Positions 1-7,918 of a stretch of DNA of 64,000 nucleotides are shown one piece after another. Numbering within the stretch: position 1 is the first letter of the stretch; every line of letters begins with the position of its first letter. A model generated the notes under the pieces. It saw only the letters and a list, made by a program, of their open reading frames with translations. It did not search any database and was not told where the DNA came from. Source of the DNA: an uncultured beta proteobacterium (lineage in GTDB: Bacteria; Pseudomonadota; Gammaproteobacteria; Burkholderiales; Burkholderiaceae); assembly GCA_903867305.1 (NCBI GenBank), contig CAIPQU010000156.1, positions 21,693 to 85,692 of the forward strand, written 5' to 3'. Both the position numbers and the translations under genes were made by a program.

Positions 1-539
1 GTGCCTCTGGAATTGTTTATGGGGTAAGGATCTTACAAATTTTATCTGACACAGATATCGAGACGCATCTAGTGATGTCTGAGTCAGCACGACTCACTTT
101 ATCCTCAGAGATGGATTTGACCGTGAAAGATGTTGAGGCACTAGCTACAGAAGTCCATCACATTAAAAATATTGGTGCCACGATTTCATCAGGCTCTTTT
201 AAAACGATGGGTATGGTGGTTGCTCCGTGTTCCATTCGCTCTTTATCTGAAATTGCTTGGGGTGGAACGACGAGTTTGCTATCAAGAGCTGCTGACGTTG
301 TATTAAAAGAGCGTCGTCGTTTAGTGCTCATGGTTCGTGAAACGCCTTTACATGCCGGTCATTTAAAAACAATGTCACAAGCTTGCGAAAATGGAGCAAT
401 TATCATGCCTCCCGTACCCGCTTTTTATGCAAAGCCAAATACTCTTGATGAGATGGTGAATCATACGGTAGGTCGTTGTTTGGATTTGTTTGATATTGAG
501 ACGAACTTGACGAAACGCTGGGAAGGGATTGGAAAATAA
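1..539 (+). CDS. ubiX: UbiX/Pad1-family flavin prenyltransferase (5' truncated)
   Basis: The gene enters from the left edge; the reading frame begins at base 3 and is open from the first codon, so the N-terminus with its flavin-binding glycines lies outside the window. The first visible residues, ASGIVYGVRIL, match the start of the UbiX fold, and ETHLVMSESARLTL, GSFKTMGMVVAPCS and RRRLVLMVRETPLH are classic UbiX signatures. The family joins dimethylallyl phosphate to FMN to make prenylated FMN for UbiD-type decarboxylases, usually in ubiquinone synthesis. An ATG at 72 is internal and is not the true start. The next gene begins 2 bases after the stop. No ubiD is present in the window, so a general ubiquinone role and a dedicated aromatic-acid decarboxylase partner cannot be separated. 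Confidence 0.9.
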   Translation, partial: ASGIVYGVRILQILSDTDIETHLVMSESARLTLSSEMDLTVKDVEALATEVHHIKNIGATISSGSFKTMGMVVAPCSIRSLSEIAWGGTTSLLSRAADVVLKERRRLVLMVRETPLHAGHLKTMSQACENGAIIMPPVPAFYAKPNTLDEMVNHTVGRCLDLFDIETNLTKRWEGIGK

Positions 540-540
540 A

Positions 541-1533
541 ATGATTTTTATGCCCCGGAAAAACTTGAAGTGCCTTGAAATATTGTTCAGCTTTGTTGGC
601 CTATTTGTGATGTCGCAACTTGTCCATGCGGCAGATATTTATCCCAGTAAACCGATTCGCCTCATCCTCGGTTATGCCCCTGGTGGCGTTGCTGATATTA
701 CAGCGCGTATGATTGCGCAAAAAATGTCTGACTCCATGGGGCAGCAAGTTGTTGTAGATAATCGCCCAAGCGCTGGGGGTATTGTTGCTGCTCAAGCCGT
801 GGCTGCTTCTGATCCCGATGGTTACACGATCTTGCATTTGAATTATGGCAATGCTGTGAGTGAGGCTATCTTTAAAAAGCTTCCCTATGATATTCAAAAA
901 GACTTTGAACCGGTCTCGATCATGGGTGCTTTTGATGTTGTTATGTTGGTTGATAAGAGCTCCGATATACAGAGTGTTTCAGACTTTATTGCCAAGGCGA
1001 AGGCTAATCCAGAAAAATATAATTTGGGTTCAGTTAGCATCGGTAGTGGACAGCATATGGCTGCAAGTTTATTTAAAAATTTAGCTGGATTGCAGGTCGA
1101 AATCGTACCGTATAAAGCAACCTCAAATTTATTTATGTCCTTAAAATCTAAGGATATCTCAGTGGCTTTTGAAATTATTTCACCGGCCATGCAAGCGCTA
1201 AAAAATGGCGATATGCGAGCTTTAGCGGTTTCTAGCACAAAGCGCTATGAGGGCTTCCCTCAGGTCCCCACTTTGGCGGAGAGTGGTGTTAAGGGCTATG
1301 ATGTGGTTGCATGGAATGGTATGGCGGTACCTGCAAAAACTCCACGAGCAATTATTGATCGTATCAATAAAGAGGTCAATTTAGCGCTTAAAGATCCAGA
1401 GATTCGAGCAAAATTTCAGAGTGTTGGGATTGATCCTAAAGGTGGTTCACCAGAGGAGTTCAAAGCTCTTTTGTCCAATGAAGTTGCGAAGTGGAAAAAG
1501 CTCGTAGTACAACTGAACATGGAAAAGCTATAG
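541..1533 (+). CDS. Bug/TctC-family periplasmic solute receptor
   Basis: A 330-residue protein with a cleavable signal peptide (basic MPRKNLK, hydrophobic stretch, MSQLVHA before ADIYPSKPI) and the Bug-family opening motif YPSKPIRLILGYAPGG. Bug proteins are the soluble receptors of tripartite tricarboxylate transporters and bind carboxylates in the periplasm. A TTG at 529 inside ubiX is also in frame, but the ATG at 541 follows a GGA-containing ribosome site and gives a cleaner signal peptide, so it was chosen. No TctA/TctB membrane partners are in the window, which is common for the many orphan Bug receptors of Burkholderiales. The ligand is unknown. The 1-base gap to ubiX suggests co-transcription. 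Confidence 0.9.
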   Translation: MIFMPRKNLKCLEILFSFVGLFVMSQLVHAADIYPSKPIRLILGYAPGGVADITARMIAQKMSDSMGQQVVVDNRPSAGGIVAAQAVAASDPDGYTILHLNYGNAVSEAIFKKLPYDIQKDFEPVSIMGAFDVVMLVDKSSDIQSVSDFIAKAKANPEKYNLGSVSIGSGQHMAASLFKNLAGLQVEIVPYKATSNLFMSLKSKDISVAFEIISPAMQALKNGDMRALAVSSTKRYEGFPQVPTLAESGVKGYDVVAWNGMAVPAKTPRAIIDRINKEVNLALKDPEIRAKFQSVGIDPKGGSPEEFKALLSNEVAKWKKLVVQLNMEKL

Positions 1534-1549
1534 TGAATCTAGGATACCT

Positions 1550-1840
1550 ATGAACCAAGCCACTTTATTTGTTTACTATAAATTATTACCCACTGATCAT
1601 CATAGATATCAACTGAGCATTGCTCGTTTACAGCAAGAAATCAGTAAGATCGATTCAGTTTTAGAGCTTGATGTCCTACAACGCCCTGAGCTAGGATCCG
1701 ATGGTCAGGAGACTTGGATGGAGGTCTATCGCCATCCTGAGGGCGTATCAGCCCAAATGACTGAAAAAATTCATGAACTCGCCATTGCTAGTGGCCTTCC
1801 TCAGCAAAGAAAATCAGAACTCTTCATTCCGCTACGTTAG
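1550..1840 (+). CDS. DUF4936 family protein
   Basis: A 96-residue protein resembling the betaproteobacterial DUF4936 family: an N-terminal beta strand (LFVYYKL), a helix with RLQQEIS, then the LLRRPE-like segment VLQRPELGSDGQETWMEVYRH. It has no signal peptide or membrane segment and is probably a small cytoplasmic alpha/beta protein. No function is known for the family. It starts 16 bases after the Bug receptor gene and is 36 bases before the dehydrogenase, so it probably shares their transcript. Confidence 0.75.
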   Translation: MNQATLFVYYKLLPTDHHRYQLSIARLQQEISKIDSVLELDVLQRPELGSDGQETWMEVYRHPEGVSAQMTEKIHELAIASGLPQQRKSELFIPLR

Positions 1841-1876
1841 TATGTTGGATGATGAGAATTTACATTGGAGACCCTT

Positions 1877-2842
1877 ATGCATATAGTTGTTTTAGACGAT
1901 TTTGAAAATTCGTTATCGATTTTAAAATCAAATTCTTTGATTACTTCAAAGGCTACTTTAGAGATCCATCAAGACCGATTAGTTGGAGAGGCTTTACTTT
2001 GTGCTTTAAAACCTGCCGATATTATTGTGATGAGTCGTGATCGCACACCTTTACGTAAAGCACTGATTGATCAATTAACTCAACTGAAATATGTGGTATT
2101 CACGGGTAGTCGTAATTTATTGGTGGATTACGATGTTTTAGCACAGCGTCAGATTCCGATTAGCTTTACCGAGTTTGGACCATCTAAAGAAACGACTGTC
2201 GAGTTAACTTGGGCATTGATTTTGTCAGCTTACAAACGCATTCAAGAACAAAGCCAACTCATTGAACAGGGTTTGTGGCGCAATCAACATTCCGTATTAC
2301 CAGCTTTGATTGGCGAACGCTTAGGGGTTCTTGGTTTAGGAAATATTGGGGCTAAAGTTGCCAAGGTAGGCCTTGCTTTTGGAATGGATGTTGTTACCTG
2401 GAGTCCCCACATGACTCCAGAGCGAGCGGCCGAGCATGGTGTCAAATCAGTGAGTCAAGAGGAATTGTTAAGTACCTCAAAAATTGTCACTTTACATCTA
2501 GTTCCAGGACAAACCACGCGGGGTATTATGAATGCACAAACTTTATCGCTGATGCGTCCTGATGCTTTGTTAGTCAATACTTCAAGATCTACCTTGGTTC
2601 AAACAGCCGATCTAGTAGCCGCATTAAAGCTTGGACGACCAGGGATGGCGGCGCTTGATGTCTATGACGATGAACCTTTACCAAAAGATGATCCGTTTAG
2701 ACAACTTAGTAATATCCTTATGACGCCGCACTTGGGTTTCGTCTCCCAGCCTGTATATAAAAAGCTCACTCAAGGGGTAGTGAACGCTTTAGAAGCGTGG
2801 TTTAAAAATGAACCGCTCGTGAATTTGGTAAAAAATACGTGA
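1877..2842 (+). CDS. D-2-hydroxyacid dehydrogenase family protein
   Basis: A 321-residue NAD(P)-dependent oxidoreductase of the D-isomer-specific 2-hydroxyacid dehydrogenase family, which interconverts 2-keto acids and D-2-hydroxy acids. The dinucleotide motif GLGNIG is near residues 153-158. The catalytic Arg is in NTSRSTLV, the catalytic Glu in YDDEPLP and the catalytic His in TPHLGF (His285). An in-frame TTG at 1865 exists, but the ATG at 1877 sits 7 bases after GGAG and opens directly into the first strand (MHIVVLDD). The substrate is not predictable; phosphoglycerate dehydrogenase itself is unlikely because no regulatory ACT domain is present. Confidence 0.85.
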   Translation: MHIVVLDDFENSLSILKSNSLITSKATLEIHQDRLVGEALLCALKPADIIVMSRDRTPLRKALIDQLTQLKYVVFTGSRNLLVDYDVLAQRQIPISFTEFGPSKETTVELTWALILSAYKRIQEQSQLIEQGLWRNQHSVLPALIGERLGVLGLGNIGAKVAKVGLAFGMDVVTWSPHMTPERAAEHGVKSVSQEELLSTSKIVTLHLVPGQTTRGIMNAQTLSLMRPDALLVNTSRSTLVQTADLVAALKLGRPGMAALDVYDDEPLPKDDPFRQLSNILMTPHLGFVSQPVYKKLTQGVVNALEAWFKNEPLVNLVKNT

Positions 2843-2893
2843 TAAACGTGCATAATATGTAATCTTTAAATGAATGACAAAAGGAACAACAAC

Positions 2894-3532
2894 ATGACAA
2901 TACGATTAGGTGATCAAGCCCCCGATTTTGAACAAGACTCTTCCATTGGTAAGATTAAATTTCATGAATGGGCAGGAAACTCATGGGTGATTTTATTTTC
3001 ACACCCAGCAGATTTCACACCTGTTTGCACAACAGAGTTAGGTTTAACTGCAAAATTAAAGCCCGAGTTTGATAAGCGCAATGTCAAAGCGATTGCTTTA
3101 TCGGTAGATCCAGCTGACAAACACAATACTTGGATTAAGGATATTGAAGAAACTCAGCATACCGTGGTTGGTTTTCCAATCATTGCTGATGAAGACAAGA
3201 CAGTATCCAATTTATACGACATGATTCATCCAAATCAATCTGCAACAGCGACGGTTCGCTCTTTGTTTGTGATTGACCCAAAGAAGATTGTTCGTTTAAT
3301 GATTACGTATCCAATGAGTACTGGCCGGAATTTTGACGAAGTCTTACGTGTGGTTGATGCTTTACAGTTAACTGATGCTTATACTGTTGCCACTCCTGGG
3401 AATTGGAAAGATGGCGATGATGTGATTATTCCGATGACTGTTCAGGATCCTGAAGTGATTAAGGCCAAGTATCCCAAAGGCGTTACTTCACCAAGACCTT
3501 ATTTACGTATTACGCCACAACCAAATAAGTAA
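2894..3532 (+). CDS. 1-Cys peroxiredoxin (Prx6 subfamily)
   Basis: A 212-residue thiol peroxidase that reduces hydrogen peroxide and organic peroxides in the cytoplasm. The peroxidatic site PADFTPVCTTE places the reactive Cys at residue 45. The C-terminal extension with GNWKDGDDVIIP and YLRITPQP is typical of the Prx6 type, and no second resolving Cys is present in the sequence. The ATG at 2870 would add an eight-residue basic leader; the ATG at 2894 was chosen because AAAGGA lies 8 bases upstream and MTIRLGDQAPDF is the usual family start. It is probably monocistronic, since a strong terminator follows. Confidence 0.9.
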   Translation: MTIRLGDQAPDFEQDSSIGKIKFHEWAGNSWVILFSHPADFTPVCTTELGLTAKLKPEFDKRNVKAIALSVDPADKHNTWIKDIEETQHTVVGFPIIADEDKTVSNLYDMIHPNQSATATVRSLFVIDPKKIVRLMITYPMSTGRNFDEVLRVVDALQLTDAYTVATPGNWKDGDDVIIPMTVQDPEVIKAKYPKGVTSPRPYLRITPQPNK

Positions 3533-3553
3533 TGATTCTGAGTGTCACCATCA

Positions 3554-3583
3554 AGCCCACGTTTATCGTGGGCTTTTTTCTTT
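3554..3583 (+). terminator. Rho-independent terminator after the peroxiredoxin gene
   Basis: A perfect 8-bp stem (AGCCCACG at 3554-3561, CGTGGGCT at 3567-3574) with a 5-base loop is followed by a T-rich run. It lies 21 bases after the stop codon and separates the peroxiredoxin gene from modA. Confidence 0.92.
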
Positions 3584-3609
3584 ATAATCAAGTGTTAGTA
3601 AGATAAATA

Positions 3610-4416
3610 ATGATAAAGATGACACTACCTTTGTTTTGGAGTTATTTGCGCCAATGGGTTTGCATAGCGAGTGTTTTGAGCGGTTTTTACTTGTTCTCAT
3701 TCTTCCCAGCATTAGCCCAGCCCATACCGCCAAGAGTTGCTGCTGCAGCGAATTTGAATGGTGTTTTGGAGGAGATGATTGTTCGTTTTAAAGAGCAAAA
3801 AAATCAATCTATCGAAATTGTCTATGGCGCTTCTGGTAATTTTTATCAACAGATTGTTCAGGGTGCTCAGTTTGATTTATTTTTATCGGCGAACGAAGAG
3901 TTTGCTGATCGTTTGACAAGGCAGGGGCTCACGATGGAGCCTGGAGTTGTTTATGCAAGAGGACGTGTAGTGTTGTGGATTTCGCCAAGAAGCAAAGTAA
4001 GTTTTGATCCAAGCTTTTCAGATCTGAAACGTGCATTACAGGACGGTCGAATTGATAAATTTGCGATTCCTAATCCCACTTTAGCACCCTATGGATTAGC
4101 CGCAACGCAAAGTTTAAAAATTTATGGCTTAACGGAATTGGTGCAACCTCGTTTAGTGATGGGCGGTGATGTTGGACAAACGATGTTGTTTTTAAAAACG
4201 CAAGCAGCACAAGCAGGAATCGTCCCACTCTCGATGGTCATTCAGCCTGCGAATAAGATGGGGAGCACTTACGAAATTATTCCTGAAAAATTACATACCC
4301 CCATCTTGCAAAAAATGGTACTGATGAAAAATGTATCTTTAAGTGCGAAGGCGTTTTATCAATTCTTACAAACAGATGATGCTCGAAAAATTTGGCGAAA
4401 GTATGGTTATGAATAA
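3610..4416 (+). CDS. modA: Molybdate ABC transporter, periplasmic binding protein
   Basis: A 268-residue protein with a long signal peptide ending near FPALAQ. The mature protein begins with VAAAANLNGVLEEM and carries VYGASGNFYQQI and GAQFDLFLSANEEFADRL, the oxyanion-binding segments of ModA. It captures molybdate (or tungstate) in the periplasm and passes it to ModB. It is the first gene of a modA-modB-modC set, followed by xdhC, which points to molybdenum supply for a xanthine-dehydrogenase-family enzyme. A molybdenum hydroxylase of that kind is encoded near 42.6-46.4 kb. No ModE site was recognised upstream. Confidence 0.93.
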   Translation: MIKMTLPLFWSYLRQWVCIASVLSGFYLFSFFPALAQPIPPRVAAAANLNGVLEEMIVRFKEQKNQSIEIVYGASGNFYQQIVQGAQFDLFLSANEEFADRLTRQGLTMEPGVVYARGRVVLWISPRSKVSFDPSFSDLKRALQDGRIDKFAIPNPTLAPYGLAATQSLKIYGLTELVQPRLVMGGDVGQTMLFLKTQAAQAGIVPLSMVIQPANKMGSTYEIIPEKLHTPILQKMVLMKNVSLSAKAFYQFLQTDDARKIWRKYGYE

Positions 4417-4436
4417 TTTTCAAGGTCAGTATTAAG

Positions 4437-5114
4437 ATGGATTGGCAAGCTTTCATCTTATCGCTGGAGTTAGCTGCATTGACAGCGCTATTTTTAATAC
4501 CCATGGGTATTTTGATGGCATATTGGCTCCAGTATCAGTCGAATATGACGAATCAATTTTTTCAAGCTGTATTTACTTTACCTTTGGTATTGCCGCCGAC
4601 TGTGTTGGGCTACTACCTATTGGTCGGCCTTGGAAGGGGCAGTTGGTTAGGGAACTATTTTTATGAAATGACACAGATTTCTTTGGTATTTTCTTTTGCT
4701 GGCATATTTGTGGCTAGTTTGTTATTTAATATTCCTTTTGCGTGGTTACCCATATTGCGTGCTTTTGAAAGTATTCCACAGGATTTAAAAGACGCTTCGC
4801 AAACTTGTGGCTTAAATTCTTGGCAGGGGTTATGGAAAATTGAATTACCACTCGCATGGAAAGGTATTTTGACGGCGTTCATTATGACGTTCACACACAC
4901 CTTAGGTGAATTTGGAGTGGTTCTTATGGTGGGCGGAAATATTCCCCAGCAGACGCGTACCATTTCGATAGCGATATATGATCAAATGCAGACTTTGCAT
5001 ATGGATGAAGCGGGTTCAATGGCACTGATTCTTTTACTAGTATCTTTCTTAACCTTATTGTTGACACAGTTCTTTTTACATCGTCCTAACCATCTTTTGC
5101 GGCAAGTGACCTAA
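4437..5114 (+). CDS. modB: Molybdate ABC transporter, permease
   Basis: A 225-residue inner-membrane permease with about five hydrophobic segments. It shows the ModB signature LPLVLPPTVLGYYLL and the cytoplasmic coupling loop SQTCGLNSWQGLWKIELPLAWKGI, where the EAA-type motif contacts ModC. It forms the transmembrane channel for molybdate. It starts 20 bases after modA and is separated from modC by one base. Confidence 0.95.
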   Translation: MDWQAFILSLELAALTALFLIPMGILMAYWLQYQSNMTNQFFQAVFTLPLVLPPTVLGYYLLVGLGRGSWLGNYFYEMTQISLVFSFAGIFVASLLFNIPFAWLPILRAFESIPQDLKDASQTCGLNSWQGLWKIELPLAWKGILTAFIMTFTHTLGEFGVVLMVGGNIPQQTRTISIAIYDQMQTLHMDEAGSMALILLLVSFLTLLLTQFFLHRPNHLLRQVT

Positions 5115-5115
5115 G

Positions 5116-6879
5116 ATGCTCAAAGCTGAACTTCGTTCTCAACATCCTGTTTATTTAGATATGTCCTTTGAGTGTCATCGAGGTGAACTCTTAGCTCTAG
5201 TTGGTCCTTCTGGAAGTGGTAAGACAAGTGCTCTAAGATCGCTTGCTGGCTTATTACCCCTTCAGGAGGGAAAGATTCAGATTGAGGATCAAGTTTGGTT
5301 TGATGCAAAACAAAAGATATTTGTGCCGGCCTCTCAACGAAGTGTAGGGATGGTGTTTCAGAACTATGCATTATTTCCCCATCTGACAACCTATGAAAAT
5401 ATTTGCTTAGCACTTCCTTCTCAACAAAGCCTAGAAATGGTCGAGGATTTAATGCGCGATATGGGGCTACTGGATTTACGCAAGAGATTTCCTCACGAAT
5501 TATCTGGTGGGCAGCGTCAGCGTGTAGCTTTAGCTAGAGCATTTGCTCGAAATCCTAAATTACTGTTACTTGATGAAGCATTTTCAGCAGTCGATCATCC
5601 GACCCGCAAAATTTTGTATGAAGAGCTGATTAAGCTAAGGCAACGTATCGATATTCCGATGGTCATGGTGACGCACGATTTAAAAGAAGCCCGACTGCTA
5701 TGTGATCGTATGTGTATCTTGGATCAGGGTAAAACATGGCAACAAGCAACTCCAGCACATATTTTTTCTAGCCCACGTAACGCACGCGTAGCACAATTAG
5801 TTGGTTTAACAGATATCTATTCTGGGACGTTTTTTAAGGAAGAAAAATCTAAAGCGGAATTGCAATGGGGGCAGGGAGTCAACTCCATCAAATTACAAAT
5901 TGAGGATAAAGGACGTTTACCTCACAATACTGAAGTTAAATGGGTAATTTCAGGTGAATTTGTTGAGTTATCCAGAGAATCAGAAGCTCGTTTGAATTGT
6001 ATCCGTGCAAAAGTGACTCAAATACTGCAGCTGGGTGACATCTCCAGTGTGACATTAGATTTAGATTTACCGTTTAAAGAAAAGATGCATCTTGAGTTAA
6101 GCACTCGAATGGTAAAAGATTTTCAATTGCAAAATACGGATAGTCTCTATGTGAGTCTTGATCCCGCTGGCATCCATATCATGCCAGTCTATTCAGATCC
6201 AAGTGTCAAAATGGCCCAAAAATTAAAGCGTGAAAAGAAGGTTCATATTGGTGCTGTGGTATTGGTTGCAGGTCAGGGCTTACGTTTGGGTTCGATACCA
6301 AAGTCGTTGATGAAGATTGGTGGTAAAACTTTATTGGAAAGACATATCGATGCTTTGAGTCAATTTGTAACCTCACCCGTCGTCTTAGTTACTGGATATT
6401 ATGAAGATCAAATAAGGTCCTCGCTCAAGATGTCAAATGTCCATATGGTCACCAATCCTGATCCAGCAAGAGGCCAGTCCAGTTCAGTTCGCTTAGGCCT
6501 AGAAACTTTGTATCAAGAAATAAAGAATTTAGATATCGTATTGATGATGTTGGGTGATCAACCCTATCTAGACGGATCAGATATTCGACAGCTCATTGAA
6601 CAATTTAAAGTGATGTCTTCGGGGGATTTTTTATTACCCATGGTAAGTGGTCAGCGGGGTAATCCGGTCTTGTTATCCGGCAAAGTTTTACAGGAAATCA
6701 TTCAGATGAATGATCAAATGACTGTTAGAGAGTTTATGGATCTACACCCTGATCGAGTTACTCAGTGGGAGTCGAGTAATCATCACTTTACGTTTGATAT
6801 TGATTCGGTAGAGGACCTGATTGATTTCCAAAACAAAACTGGGCTTCAAATCGAGTTACCATATCAACATCCTCAATAA
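5116..6879 (+). CDS. modC: ModC ATPase fused to a MocA/MobA-like nucleotidyltransferase
   Basis: A 587-residue two-part protein. Residues 1 to about 365 form a molybdate-importer ATPase: Walker A GPSGSGKT at 30-37, signature LSGGQRQR, Walker B LLLLDEA, H-loop VTHD, then a TOBE-like segment (CIRAKVTQILQLGDIS). The usual proline after the Walker B Glu is Ala here (DEAFSAVD). From about residue 376 a MobA-like NTP-transferase domain follows: GAVVLVAGQGLRLGSIPKSL, GQSSSVRLGLE, MLGDQPYL and RGNPVLL resemble MocA, the cytidylyltransferase that makes molybdopterin cytosine dinucleotide. The fusion would tie molybdate uptake to cofactor finishing. The frame is continuous, with no stop at the junction. 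Fusion and domain assignment are visible in the sequence; CTP specificity is inferred. Confidence 0.88.
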   Translation: MLKAELRSQHPVYLDMSFECHRGELLALVGPSGSGKTSALRSLAGLLPLQEGKIQIEDQVWFDAKQKIFVPASQRSVGMVFQNYALFPHLTTYENICLALPSQQSLEMVEDLMRDMGLLDLRKRFPHELSGGQRQRVALARAFARNPKLLLLDEAFSAVDHPTRKILYEELIKLRQRIDIPMVMVTHDLKEARLLCDRMCILDQGKTWQQATPAHIFSSPRNARVAQLVGLTDIYSGTFFKEEKSKAELQWGQGVNSIKLQIEDKGRLPHNTEVKWVISGEFVELSRESEARLNCIRAKVTQILQLGDISSVTLDLDLPFKEKMHLELSTRMVKDFQLQNTDSLYVSLDPAGIHIMPVYSDPSVKMAQKLKREKKVHIGAVVLVAGQGLRLGSIPKSLMKIGGKTLLERHIDALSQFVTSPVVLVTGYYEDQIRSSLKMSNVHMVTNPDPARGQSSSVRLGLETLYQEIKNLDIVLMMLGDQPYLDGSDIRQLIEQFKVMSSGDFLLPMVSGQRGNPVLLSGKVLQEIIQMNDQMTVREFMDLHPDRVTQWESSNHHFTFDIDSVEDLIDFQNKTGLQIELPYQHPQ

Positions 6880-6896
6880 AGGAAGATTCATCTTAC

Positions 6897-7895
6897 ATGG
6901 AAAATATTGATATTACGGTCTTGCGTCAATTGTTGGCATGGCGTATTGAGAATAAAAAGGCTTTACTCGTGACGGTGGTCAGAACTTGGGGATCTTCGCC
7001 CAGACCAATAGGGTCGATCATGGCGATGTGTGAGGATAGTCGGGTCACTGGTAGCGTTTCTGGCGGATGTATTGAAGATGACTTAATTCGTCAAAATACG
7101 CAGGCACAAGCTCTTGCTGATCAAGCACCAAGATTTGTACGTTATGGTATTTCGGCGGATGAAGCGCACCGCTTTGGACTACCTTGTGGTGGAACTCTAG
7201 AATTATTATTAGAGTACAACCCAGATGCCCAAAAATTAAAAGAACTGATTGATCAACTTGGTCAGGGGCACTTAGTCTCTCGACAGGTCGAATTAGCAAC
7301 CGGTCAAGTGACATTAATTCCAACGGATAAACCCGCTGAATTAAGCCTAGGCCCAGCTCACCTCATTAACACTTTTGGCCCTGAATACCGGATGTTGATC
7401 ATTGGCGCTGGCCAAATGAGTGAATATTTAGCAACGATGGCTTTGTTTAATGGCTTTTCTGTCACAGTTTGTGATCCAAGAGATGAATACCGAAGCTCCT
7501 GGTCGGTTCCGGGTGTGACGATTGATCATGGATCTCCAGACGATATGGTGACAAAATTAAAGCCTGATTCGAGGACTTGTATTGTTGCTTTGACTCACGA
7601 TCCCAAGTTAGATGATTTAGCCTTACTTGAGGCTTTGCAGACAGAGGCATTTTACGTTGGCGCAATTGGGTCACGCCGTAATAATGAATCTCGTAAACAA
7701 CGGATGATTGAGCATTTTGACCACACCGAACAATCGTTGGCAAAGTTACGGGGACCTATAGGCATATATATAGGAAGTAAAACTCCCTCAGAAATTGCGG
7801 TGAGCGTGATGGCAGAAATTCTGGCAGTAAAAAATGGCGTTCAGTTATCTAAACAAATGTCTGTAGGGCAAGCAAAAACAGAATTGAATATATGA
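6897..7895 (+). CDS. xdhC: XdhC/CoxI-family molybdenum hydroxylase maturation protein
   Basis: A 332-residue protein with the two XdhC regions: the N-terminal XdhC/CoxI domain (VVRTWGSSPRPIGSIMAM, GSVSGGCIEDDLI, GLPCGGTLELLLE) and a C-terminal Rossmann domain (IIGAGQMSEYLA, VALTHDPKLDD, YVGAIGSRRN). Family members bind molybdenum cofactor, help sulfurate it and insert it into xanthine-dehydrogenase-type enzymes. Its place 17 bases after the ModC-MocA fusion forms a complete uptake-to-insertion line. The likely client is the CoxMSL-type enzyme encoded 35 kb downstream, although enzymes elsewhere in the genome are equally possible. Confidence 0.92.
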   Translation: MENIDITVLRQLLAWRIENKKALLVTVVRTWGSSPRPIGSIMAMCEDSRVTGSVSGGCIEDDLIRQNTQAQALADQAPRFVRYGISADEAHRFGLPCGGTLELLLEYNPDAQKLKELIDQLGQGHLVSRQVELATGQVTLIPTDKPAELSLGPAHLINTFGPEYRMLIIGAGQMSEYLATMALFNGFSVTVCDPRDEYRSSWSVPGVTIDHGSPDDMVTKLKPDSRTCIVALTHDPKLDDLALLEALQTEAFYVGAIGSRRNNESRKQRMIEHFDHTEQSLAKLRGPIGIYIGSKTPSEIAVSVMAEILAVKNGVQLSKQMSVGQAKTELNI

Positions 7896-7918
7896 AAATT
7901 AATCAAGGAGATGAAATC

